Of a stretch of DNA of 55,443 bases, positions 40,775-48,698 are shown piece after piece. Under the pieces are notes generated by a model. It was not told the DNA's origin and searched no databases. It was given only the letters and a program-made list of their open reading frames with translations. Source of the stretch: Acinetobacter zhairuonensis (GTDB lineage Bacteria; Pseudomonadota; Gammaproteobacteria; Pseudomonadales; Moraxellaceae); assembly GCF_022601715.1 (NCBI RefSeq), contig NZ_JAKVIM010000023.1:1-55443 (forward strand), given 5' to 3'. The position numbers were made by a program, and so were the translations under genes. Every line of letters begins with the position of its first letter. Position 1 is the stretch's first letter.

Positions 40775-41892
40775 CGGGTATCCACAGAGCTGATCACGGA
40801 CATGCCTGGACGTAAATTTTCAATCCCTGCCTGATTGGGATCAATCGCAATTCTCACCGCAATACGTTGCACCACTTTGGTGAAATTACCCGTGGCATTG
40901 TCTGCCTTAAGCACGCTGAATTCAGAACCCGCAGCAGGGGAAATCTGTTCCACATGTCCTGTAAATTTTTGGTGATTTAGTGCATCGACGGTAAACCATG
41001 CCTTTTGCCCAATTTTCATGTTGGCAATTTGGGTTTCTTTAAAGTTCGCCGTGACCCAAGTTTGTTGTGGAATCAGATACAGCAATTGTGTACCAGCGGC
41101 TACATATTGTCCCACGCGTGGATTGACTTCACCGAGTTGTCCATCCATTGGTGCAGTAATGGTGCTGTAGTCTTTGGTGGTTTTGGCTTGATCCAGTTGT
41201 GCTGCGGCATTGGTAACTTGCGCCTTGAGACCTGTTTCCGCGACTTGTGCGGTTTTCAGCGCCTCTTGGGCAACCAGCACATTGGCTTGTGCCTGTTGCA
41301 GCAAAGCTAAATTATTTTGCGTATCTGCGACGGCTTTGTCTTGTTCCGATTCGGACGCGGCCCCTGAATTACCTAATTGCTGATAACGCTGCTGTTGCGC
41401 TAAAGACAGTTGATAGGCTGCACGTGCTTGTTCCACTTTGGCGTCTGCCGCCACAATATCAGCTTTACGCTGGGCGATGCTTTGAGTTTGATTTGACAGG
41501 TTATTTTGTGCCTGATCGACGCCAGCCTCTGCTTGCGTGACTTTTTGATCATAAGTGGTGGCATCAATATGCATTAGCACTTGTCCTTGTTTGACATGAT
41601 CAAAATCACTGACCAAAACATCTTTTACATAACCATTAATTTGTGAAGAGAGCACCGTGGTTTTGCCTTTGACATAACTGTTGTCCGTCGACTCTATGGC
41701 ACTGTCAAAAGGACCAATTTTCCATGCCCATAAAATAATGCTAATACCGATGAGCAATACCAAAAACATCAAGATTAAGGTCCGCTTTGCCGTAGGAATC
41801 AATTTACTAGGTGGTGCAGCTATCATCATCGGCTGAGGTTCCGTTCGCAGAGTTTCCTCTGATGATGTTGCAGGTTTTTGATCTTCAGACAT
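40759..41892 (-). CDS. EmrA/HlyD-type membrane fusion protein
   Basis: The 377-residue periplasmic adaptor has a cytoplasmic Pro/Glu-rich N-terminus, one TM helix (about 34-54), a biotinyl-lipoyl-like half (NSYVKGKTTVLSSQINGYVKDVLVSDFDHVKQGQVL), a long Gln/Ala-rich coiled-coil (about 110-220) and a beta-barrel part with ITAPMDGQLGEVNPRVGQYV. It links the MFS pump to an outer-membrane channel that is not encoded here. It lies 29 bases after the MFS gene. Confidence 0.93.
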   Translation of the reverse strand: MSEDQKPATSSEETLRTEPQPMMIAAPPSKLIPTAKRTLILMFLVLLIGISIILWAWKIGPFDSAIESTDNSYVKGKTTVLSSQINGYVKDVLVSDFDHVKQGQVLMHIDATTYDQKVTQAEAGVDQAQNNLSNQTQSIAQRKADIVAADAKVEQARAAYQLSLAQQQRYQQLGNSGAASESEQDKAVADTQNNLALLQQAQANVLVAQEALKTAQVAETGLKAQVTNAAAQLDQAKTTKDYSTITAPMDGQLGEVNPRVGQYVAAGTQLLYLIPQQTWVTANFKETQIANMKIGQKAWFTVDALNHQKFTGHVEQISPAAGSEFSVLKADNATGNFTKVVQRIAVRIAIDPNQAGIENLRPGMSVISSVDTRSAQH

Positions 41893-41921
41893 AACAGTTT
41901 CTCAATAAATAAGGCAATGTG

Positions 41922-43571
41922 TTAGGAGTTGGGCAGCTTGGCGTGTTGTCGCAATTGATACTGATTACGTGCAATTAAAAATGCGCCCCACAGTAATAGC
42001 AGCAGGGCAACTACGCCGTTTAAACTAATCACATCGTTATAGGCGCGGACTTGCGCTTCACGGGTCACTACTTGATTCAGACTCTTTAAGGCTTGCTGCT
42101 GTTCTAAACTTTGATCGAGGGTGTAATGGCGTGAGCTTTGTTGATAGCTTTGCAGGCGCTGTGCAATCAGCGGATCTGTTTCAGGGAGTTGGCGAATGAT
42201 TTCGGCACGATAATCTTGTGTGCGCATTTGTTGATAGGTGGAATAGAAAGAGGAACCAACCAAGCCACCAAAGGTTTGCGTGGCAGAGAACAGCACAATG
42301 AAGGTCACAATATGGGTTGGACCTTTTTGCATGGCACTCATAATTCCAGTTACCAGTAAGGGGCCAATAAACACGCCACTGGCAAAGCCCACCAAAAACT
42401 GACTGACATAGAAATTGGCAGGACGAATATCACTGGTAAGATGAAAGTCAAGACCACATGCAATCAGCACCAACACTTCGGCTAAAAGCAAATGCCAAAT
42501 AATCCGTTCACGGGAAAAGGTGATGGCACTGAATAAGGTGCCTCCCACAATCCCTAAGAAGATAATGGTATATAGTGGTACAAACTGATCAGGTCCCATG
42601 CCCATGGTTTTTAAGAAATTCACCGCGGCATAGCTTTGCTCGGACATCAGAAAGCGAATCGCAAATGCGCCAATAATGAAGCGAATAGTCGATGCTGCCC
42701 CGAGCCAACGGGTCATAATCAGGGGATTAACCCGATAGTGTTCATACACCAGACCGATCACAATCAGGCTAAAACCAGCAATGAGCAGATACGCCAGCCA
42801 TTTTACTTCTAGCCACCATAAAATCGGACCTTGTGTCAGCACAATGCACAGAAAGGCAAACCCTGGGGCGAGGAGGGCAAAAGTGAAAAAATCCTGCTTT
42901 TCAAACACGGCAATTCTTAAGCTGCGCGGCAATTTCAGTGACACCACCATGGCGAAACAACAGAGCGCCAAGCCAATTTCAAAGGTGTAGAGTACATTCC
43001 AGTTATTCACATCAATCAGATAAGGCGAAATGATCCACGCCAATGGAATGCCCAATTGTTGAAAGCCCAGTGCCAAATAAATACTGCGTCCGAAATCCGC
43101 GCGTTTAAAGGCTTGCATAATGTAATACATACCCAAAGAACTGAGCGGAGCCGCGACCATACCGCTGATAAAACGCACTAACACTGCCATTTCAAAGGTG
43201 TGCACAAATAAATGCAAAACTAGTATGGCAATAAACATCACTAAGCCGATTTCTGAAAATAAACGTAAGCCGTATTGCTGGCGAGCTTTGAACAAAATCA
43301 GGTTAGAACTGACATTCGCCATGACATAAGCCGCAGGAATCCATGCCGCCTCAGAAGGGGTAAGTCCATATTCACCCTGAATTAAGGGTAAATTGGCGGT
43401 AATAAAACCATTACTCAGACTCGCGGATAGAGCGATGAACAAGCCAATACAAAAATACAGAATTCGTTTTGTAGTGGAGTGAGCGATCACCGCAGGTGAA
43501 CCCGGCAGCGTGGGCTTTTCTTCAGGCGTCCAGTCGGGAGCGGGTTCCAGTAAACGCGGAGTTTGCGACAT
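41922..43571 (-). CDS. EmrB-type MFS multidrug transporter (DHA2 family)
   Basis: The 549-residue drug:proton antiporter has about 14 predicted TM helices after a ~30-residue Pro-rich cytoplasmic N-terminus. The DHA2-like segment LIQGEYGLTPSEAAWIPAAYVMANV is in the first two helices. A periplasmic loop rich in Gln lies before the last helix. It sits between the TetR gene (14 bases) and the adaptor gene, forming an EmrAB-like unit. Substrates unknown. Confidence 0.92.
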   Translation of the reverse strand: MSQTPRLLEPAPDWTPEEKPTLPGSPAVIAHSTTKRILYFCIGLFIALSASLSNGFITANLPLIQGEYGLTPSEAAWIPAAYVMANVSSNLILFKARQQYGLRLFSEIGLVMFIAILVLHLFVHTFEMAVLVRFISGMVAAPLSSLGMYYIMQAFKRADFGRSIYLALGFQQLGIPLAWIISPYLIDVNNWNVLYTFEIGLALCCFAMVVSLKLPRSLRIAVFEKQDFFTFALLAPGFAFLCIVLTQGPILWWLEVKWLAYLLIAGFSLIVIGLVYEHYRVNPLIMTRWLGAASTIRFIIGAFAIRFLMSEQSYAAVNFLKTMGMGPDQFVPLYTIIFLGIVGGTLFSAITFSRERIIWHLLLAEVLVLIACGLDFHLTSDIRPANFYVSQFLVGFASGVFIGPLLVTGIMSAMQKGPTHIVTFIVLFSATQTFGGLVGSSFYSTYQQMRTQDYRAEIIRQLPETDPLIAQRLQSYQQSSRHYTLDQSLEQQQALKSLNQVVTREAQVRAYNDVISLNGVVALLLLLWGAFLIARNQYQLRQHAKLPNS

Positions 43572-43585
43572 AATCAGCCCGCCAT

Positions 43586-44134
43586 CTACGCCCGAATACC
43601 ATTCAGTAATAGTTCAATCGCACGCTGTGCCAATTGCTGTTGTTCAGTATCGGTTAAACCTTGAAAGGAAGTGCGTAGGATTGCCGTGATCATGGCATAG
43701 TCTTGCGTGGTTAAATCGGGACGACAGATTTGATGTTGGATGGCTTGATCAATCAAGGGCTGTAAAATCGCATCACGCCGTGCATAAATATCTACCATCA
43801 GCGGATCATCACGCTCAATCACCCGCCAATATTCCATCAGTGCAGTCAAATAGGGCAAGTTATAGACATGGTTCTGAATGAGGCGAATAAAACCATCTTC
43901 ATATTGAGAAAACTCGGCAGCCCTTTGCGCGAGTCGTTCTAGCGCTTGTTCCATCAAGGCAATCACCAGAGCTCGACGGTCAGCAAAATTACGATAAAAG
44001 GTTGCTCGTCCTACATTGGCTTCATCAATCACCAGTTGCAAGGGCGCATTAATGCCATGGGTTCGGAAGACCTGAATGGCAGCTTCCAGTAATTCCTCGC
44101 GGTTTTGAGCGGCACGTTGTTGGCGAATAGTCAT
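43586..44134 (-). CDS. TetR-family repressor of the EmrAB-like pump
   Basis: The 182-residue regulator has an N-terminal TetR helix-turn-helix (about 6-52, ending VGRATFYRNFADRRALV) and a variable ligand-binding C-terminal domain. It is first in the operon with the pump, which implies autoregulation. A perfect 20-bp palindrome lies 38 bases upstream of its start. Confidence 0.92.
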   Translation of the reverse strand: MTIRQQRAAQNREELLEAAIQVFRTHGINAPLQLVIDEANVGRATFYRNFADRRALVIALMEQALERLAQRAAEFSQYEDGFIRLIQNHVYNLPYLTALMEYWRVIERDDPLMVDIYARRDAILQPLIDQAIQHQICRPDLTTQDYAMITAILRTSFQGLTDTEQQQLAQRAIELLLNGIRA

Positions 44135-44172
44135 GATGAGCTTATTTTTTGTAGCAGCCAGTCCTAATATTT

Positions 44173-44192
44173 AACGGACAAATTTGTCCGTT
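44173..44192. promoter_or_regulatory. Palindromic TetR operator
   Basis: AACGGACAAATTTGTCCGTT is a perfect 20-bp palindrome in the tetR upstream region. Its length and place fit an operator bound by a TetR dimer. Confidence 0.75.
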
Positions 44193-44414
44193 GTAAATCA
44201 TCTTGCCTGTAAGATTTTGTAAGCAGGATTCAAATTCATCATTTCATTAGACATTTTTCAGCTTCTTTTTTTATAAACGTGAAGCAGTTTTAACTTTTGT
44301 CAGGTGTTTTTCAGAGGATCGATTCAGCCATAAAAGTTGTTATAAAGCCAATAGGATTTGAAAATGAATAGTGCTATGCTGAAATTAAAATAATAATAGA
44401 AGTGAGGGTATGCG

Positions 44415-44606
44415 ATGAAAAAAGTATCCTTCATCCTGATGTGCCTTATAGCCGGATTACTTAGCGCTTGTGATGCAAAGGATGATCTGAATAAACCGAA
44501 AACTATGGTTCGCAGTATGGTCATTGGGGGTATGCCTGTGGCAGATCAAGATTATAAACTGATTGCTCAGGAACAAACGCTGCATGAGAAGGTGGCACGT
44601 CCTTAG
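44415..44606 (+). CDS. Small putative lipoprotein (63 aa)
   Basis: A signal peptide (MKKVSFILMCLIAGLL) ends in the lipobox LSAC, with the lipidated Cys at about residue 19. The mature part is only ~45 residues, with Asp after the Cys. GTGAGGG lies about 8 bases before the ATG. Isolated gene ending at a bidirectional terminator. Function unknown. Confidence 0.8.
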   Translation: MKKVSFILMCLIAGLLSACDAKDDLNKPKTMVRSMVIGGMPVADQDYKLIAQEQTLHEKVARP

Positions 44607-44672
44607 CTTGAACTGTCTATGCCAGTTAAATGTCAAACAAGTATTTCTTCAGCCAGACTAAATTGAAGTCAT

Positions 44673-44704
44673 AAAAAAGAGCATCGATCAAAGATGCTCT
44701 TTTT
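44673..44704. terminator. Bidirectional terminator
   Basis: AAAAAGAGCATC pairs perfectly with GATGCTCTTTTT around a 7-base loop, serving the lipoprotein gene and the convergent oleate hydratase gene. Confidence 0.92.
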
Positions 44705-44715
44705 GTATCAATGAA

Positions 44716-46329
44716 TTAGTGGAACACCGCTTCCAAGGCTTTTAAGCCAACTTTCGGGTCAAGCAGCCCATTGTAGATTTCTGGGATGTCACGGGTGACC
44801 CCAAAGAACTCATAAATGGCAAGCATTGCGCCGCGTACCGAGTATTCGACGGTAAACACCACATCATCTTCAATTTCGACAAATTGTCCCAAGAAAGCAA
44901 AATTTTGCGAGCCTTTTGGAATCACTAAAGGTCGATCCCCTGATTTACGGCAGGCAAACAGGGCAGAGGCATAAGGCATCATGACGGTTGTCACTTCGGT
45001 GTTTGCTAAAACATGCTCCAAAATATCGTCAAAACCGAGCTGTTTGATAAGCTCAGTTAAGATTTCTTGTCCTGTAGCTTGTGACATTGGTTTTTTGACG
45101 TAATCGCCCATATGGTCAATTTCGAAACCATAGCCCCACAGGGTAAAGGTATTGTCGGGTAAATTGGCAAAGTGCGGTTGTGCAGGCACCACAATGGATA
45201 AATGCCAGCCTGACTCAAACCATGTCATGAGTGCACCAGTACCCGGCTCATTGCCTGTATAGTCGACAATACGCTTCAGCAATACGTCATCTTTCATGGT
45301 CAGGGTGAACGACTCCCATTTGTGCTCATCCACATTGCCATAAAAACTCATGGGACGTCCGAAATCGGCTGCCTTTTTCGATATAGTCTCCCATAAACGC
45401 CAACCATGGTCTTGTCGATCTCGAATTAATTCAGGCACATCTTGATTGCCACCGTAACGTGAGTCTGCGGTAATTGAACCCAAGGTAAAGATGGCAAGAT
45501 CATGCTGTTTCAGATCAATTTCTTCTTTACCTTCAGGGAGTTTGACATACAGTTTTGTTGCACGACGTTCTTGCGTGCTTTCATCGCTACTAAAATCGGC
45601 ATCAGTCACGTAGTGACCAAAACGCACATCGGCCCCTTGTTCGGCCAGCCAGCGCTGTAAAGGATAAATCATGGAATCGTACTGGTTGTATTTGGTTCTT
45701 TTTACGCCAGCCAAAGTATGAATGCGCGGGAGTTCCTGAATAAAACGCAAGAAATAGCGTCTTAATTCGGCTGCACTGTGCCATTTTTGAAATGCAAATG
45801 TGGTGCGCCACATCTGCCAAAAGTTACTTTGGAAAAAGCTGTCATCAAAAAACTCATCAATGCGTCTGCTGCCAATCCGTTCTTCTTTCGAAGCTAGTAA
45901 ACGCAGCATTTGTGCACGATACAAGTTGCTTAACCCTAATTTAGACGCATCTAAGATGTGGTGTTCAGCATCGATTAAACGTGCTCGTGCATGGGTTTTG
46001 ATCTCTGCATTAAATGCACGGCATTCTTCACGTACAGAAATGTCTGGGTTTTCTAAAGAGGGAATGCTGGAAAATAAATCCCATAAACATAAATAGGTTT
46101 CATCGGTGAGCATGCGCCCACCACGTGTGACCCAAGCATGTGCCGCTTGTGGTGTTTCACCTCCATCCATTGAACCACCTGCAATATGAAGTTCTTCTAG
46201 AATATGAATATTTTGCGCAGGAACTTTTGCGTCACGGATGGCAAAGGCTGCGGCAGCCATACCCGCAATACCACCTCCAATGATCCAGAGATGTGCTTGT
46301 TTGGCGTCGAATGTGGTTTTATTCGGCAT
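44716..46329 (-). CDS. ohyA: Oleate hydratase
   Basis: The 537-residue FAD-binding enzyme of the MCRA family adds water to cis-9 double bonds of oleic and similar free fatty acids. The nucleotide-binding motif is WIIGGGIAGMAAAAFAIRDA (about 16-35), and the family region GGSMDGGETPQAAHAWVTRGGRML follows at about 51-74. I choose the ATG at 46329 because GAGGG lies 7 bases before it; an in-frame ATG seven codons upstream lacks this. It may detoxify unsaturated fatty acids. Single gene, ended by a terminator. Confidence 0.93.
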   Translation of the reverse strand: MPNKTTFDAKQAHLWIIGGGIAGMAAAAFAIRDAKVPAQNIHILEELHIAGGSMDGGETPQAAHAWVTRGGRMLTDETYLCLWDLFSSIPSLENPDISVREECRAFNAEIKTHARARLIDAEHHILDASKLGLSNLYRAQMLRLLASKEERIGSRRIDEFFDDSFFQSNFWQMWRTTFAFQKWHSAAELRRYFLRFIQELPRIHTLAGVKRTKYNQYDSMIYPLQRWLAEQGADVRFGHYVTDADFSSDESTQERRATKLYVKLPEGKEEIDLKQHDLAIFTLGSITADSRYGGNQDVPELIRDRQDHGWRLWETISKKAADFGRPMSFYGNVDEHKWESFTLTMKDDVLLKRIVDYTGNEPGTGALMTWFESGWHLSIVVPAQPHFANLPDNTFTLWGYGFEIDHMGDYVKKPMSQATGQEILTELIKQLGFDDILEHVLANTEVTTVMMPYASALFACRKSGDRPLVIPKGSQNFAFLGQFVEIEDDVVFTVEYSVRGAMLAIYEFFGVTRDIPEIYNGLLDPKVGLKALEAVFH

Positions 46330-46752
46330 GGATAAACCCTCGTTTGTCATTTTTTATCAGTAAGTAAAATAATCCCATGTTTTAAGTATGTGATTATGCA
46401 TAGGAAAAAGCTATGAATGAAATGTGAATATTTGATGCTAAATTTTGATCAAAAAAATTGTTTTATGGAAAATCTAGAGGTGAAAAAGAAATGAAATAAT
46501 CCTATGTTAACATTTCAAGTATATGAAAATTAACAATATATTTAGTTTTTACTCTAATTGGTTTGAATTTATTAAGATAAAGAAAATACTTTACAAGTGT
46601 ATTGAATTAAGAGTTTTTAGCAATATGAGAATAAGCGTAGACTTAAATTTCTGAATTTTTTTATCGCCTATAGTGCATTTTTTGATAGGTTTTGGTGCAT
46701 TTTTTGTCTAAAATAGTGCACCATTTTTTCTCCCAATGCATCGAGGTGCTCT
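46330..46752. other. AT-rich intergenic region with phased GTGCA repeats
   Basis: The 423-base spacer separates the divergent oleate hydratase and exporter genes. GTGCA occurs at 46673, 46695 and 46716, spaced 22 and 21 bases, just upstream of the exporter start. No gene is seen in it. Confidence 0.55.
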
Positions 46753-47376
46753 TTGGAATCGCTGATCATACTAGGTTCAATTACCTTAGCTTTAATGTTG
46801 GGTGCTATTAGTCCAGGACCGACTTTTATTTATGTAGCGAAAAATTCCATTGCAATTTCACGTAAACATGGTCTGTTTACTGCGCTGGGAACAGGTACAG
46901 GTGCTGCAATATTTGGTTTATTGGCGGTCATGGGTTTACAAGCGATTTTATTGGCTGTGCCATCTGCCTATTTGATATTAAAAATTTGTGGTGGTTTATA
47001 TTTGCTTTGGATTGCCTATAAAATTATTAAACATGCCAAAGAGCCAATGGATAACCCGAATGGTGCAGCAGAGCCAATGAGCTATAAACAGGCTTACCGT
47101 TTAGGCTTAATTACGCAAATGAGTAATCCGAAAATTGCAGTGATATTAGCCAGTATTTTTACTGCATTATTGCCTAAGGACATTCCAACGTATTTCTATG
47201 TAATTTTACCAATGCTGTGCTTCTTTATTGATGCAGGCTGGTATTCACTGGTTGCTGTTGCCTTATCTGCGGAAGGTCCTCGCAAAGTTTATTTAAAGTC
47301 GAAAGCGATTTGTGATCGTATCGCAGGTGGGGTAATGACCGTGCTGGGTCTTAAACTGATTTTCGGTATGAAATAA
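46753..47376 (+). CDS. LysE/RhtB-family exporter
   Basis: The 207-residue membrane protein has about six TM helices. The family motif is GAISPGPTFIYVAKNSIAISRKHG (about 16-39), with QMSNPKIAVILASIF in the middle. Members export amino acids or homoserine lactones; the substrate is not shown. The start appears to be TTG, with GAGG about 7 bases before it, and no nearby ATG. Single gene with its own terminator. Confidence 0.9.
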   Translation: MESLIILGSITLALMLGAISPGPTFIYVAKNSIAISRKHGLFTALGTGTGAAIFGLLAVMGLQAILLAVPSAYLILKICGGLYLLWIAYKIIKHAKEPMDNPNGAAEPMSYKQAYRLGLITQMSNPKIAVILASIFTALLPKDIPTYFYVILPMLCFFIDAGWYSLVAVALSAEGPRKVYLKSKAICDRIAGGVMTVLGLKLIFGMK

Positions 47377-47382
47377 GATTTT

Positions 47383-47413
47383 AAAAAAGCGACCTTGAAG
47401 GTCGCTTTTTTTT
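47383..47413. terminator. Bidirectional terminator
   Basis: AAAAAAGCGACCTT pairs with AAGGTCGCTTTTTT with a very short loop, between the exporter and the convergent MBL gene. Confidence 0.9.
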
Positions 47414-47442
47414 ATGATCATAAGAATAGTCAAAGTATTTGA

Positions 47443-48411
47443 TTAGTCTTTAAAGTGCACGGGAATCCATTGATAACTTTTTCCATCCGCAGAGTAGATA
47501 TGTCCTATTCCAGGGAAGGGTAAATGCGGTGCTGCAACCGTTTCACCATTCTTTGCATATTCAGCAAACTGTTTTAAGCGTGTTGCTACGGCCTGCTTTG
47601 GATCAACATCAAATTCAATGGCCGTTTCAGGTTTGTCGAATTGAAGAGTATGCGAATGGACAATATCTCCAATAAAGACAACGGTTTCATCCTTGGTTTT
47701 TAGTTCATAGCTGAAATGCCCTGGTGTATGTCCAGGAGTGCTAATCACTTTAAAATTTTTAATTTCATCCCCCAATTGATAGGTTTTGAAACGTTGTGTG
47801 GCTTGATAGGGAGCAATGGCTGCTTTAATTTTTTCTACTGTAGCTAAAAAGCCAGCCTGTTTCTCTTTCGGAAGTTGATTGACCTGTTTGGGGTTCAGCC
47901 AAAAACTGGCTTCTGTATTGGAAACATAGACGGTCGCATTCGGGAAATTAGCGACTCCATTTTTACTAATCCCGCAGACGTGATCAGGATGTAAATGCGT
48001 TAGTAAAATGCTATCCACCTGTTCTGGTTGATAACCTGAGGCTTTTAGATTGCTTAACACTGAACCTAAATGTGACCCAAAGCAACTTGCAGCACCAGTA
48101 TCAACCAAGACAAGAGAATGTCCTGTATTGACTAAAAAGGCATTGATTGAGGTCTGTATCCCCTTTTCTTGGTCAGCATAGTATTTCTTTAAAATTTCAT
48201 GCATATCTTTTTCTGGCAGATTTTTAAATAGCGTAGGTGAGATAAAATTAGTCCCATCTAAAAGTGCCGTAATTTGCGCATGACCCGCTTGATATTGGTA
48301 ATAGCCTGCAACTTGATGCTGTTGCTGAATTGGCGCAGGTGGTGAAGTGGCGAATGTATGAAGACTGACTAAGCTTGTGCTGAAAAGGAGGGATGTAAGT
48401 ATCTTATTCAT
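47443..48411 (-). CDS. Periplasmic MBL-fold metallohydrolase
   Basis: The 322-residue protein has a signal peptide (MNKILTSLLFSTSLVSLHTFA). The metal-binding motif is LLTHLHPDHVCGI (HxHxDH) near residue 140; further ligands are in STPGHTPGHF and FIGDIVHSH. The layout resembles lactonase or other quorum-quenching-type hydrolases rather than class B beta-lactamases, but substrate is not known. No clear ribosome site precedes the ATG. Monocistronic. Confidence 0.88.
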   Translation of the reverse strand: MNKILTSLLFSTSLVSLHTFATSPPAPIQQQHQVAGYYQYQAGHAQITALLDGTNFISPTLFKNLPEKDMHEILKKYYADQEKGIQTSINAFLVNTGHSLVLVDTGAASCFGSHLGSVLSNLKASGYQPEQVDSILLTHLHPDHVCGISKNGVANFPNATVYVSNTEASFWLNPKQVNQLPKEKQAGFLATVEKIKAAIAPYQATQRFKTYQLGDEIKNFKVISTPGHTPGHFSYELKTKDETVVFIGDIVHSHTLQFDKPETAIEFDVDPKQAVATRLKQFAEYAKNGETVAAPHLPFPGIGHIYSADGKSYQWIPVHFKD

Positions 48412-48698
48412 ATCAATGTGTACTATCTTTTATTGGTGTTGCCTAATTTTTAGCATGTAAACTTAATTTCATCAATTTGAAGATTGATTTCTAAGAAAAA
48501 ATCTAATGAAGGTATGTGAGTTTGGTTTAAGGAACTACCTATCATGTTCAGTATTTAGAAGTATTTAAATTGTTGGATGCTGTATATCTCATTGTGCAGA
48601 ACAAAATAGGAATTTTCCTTGATGGCCTCTGATGAACCAGCATTTATTTAATGATGTTAAAAACCTAGAAAAGCCTCCGGTTCATCATCCATTTTTTG

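Noticed and set aside
48628..48690. TGATGAACC / GGTTCATCA inverted repeat downstream of fadE as a terminator
   Set aside because: The loop of about 45 bases is too long and no T-run follows on the minus strand.
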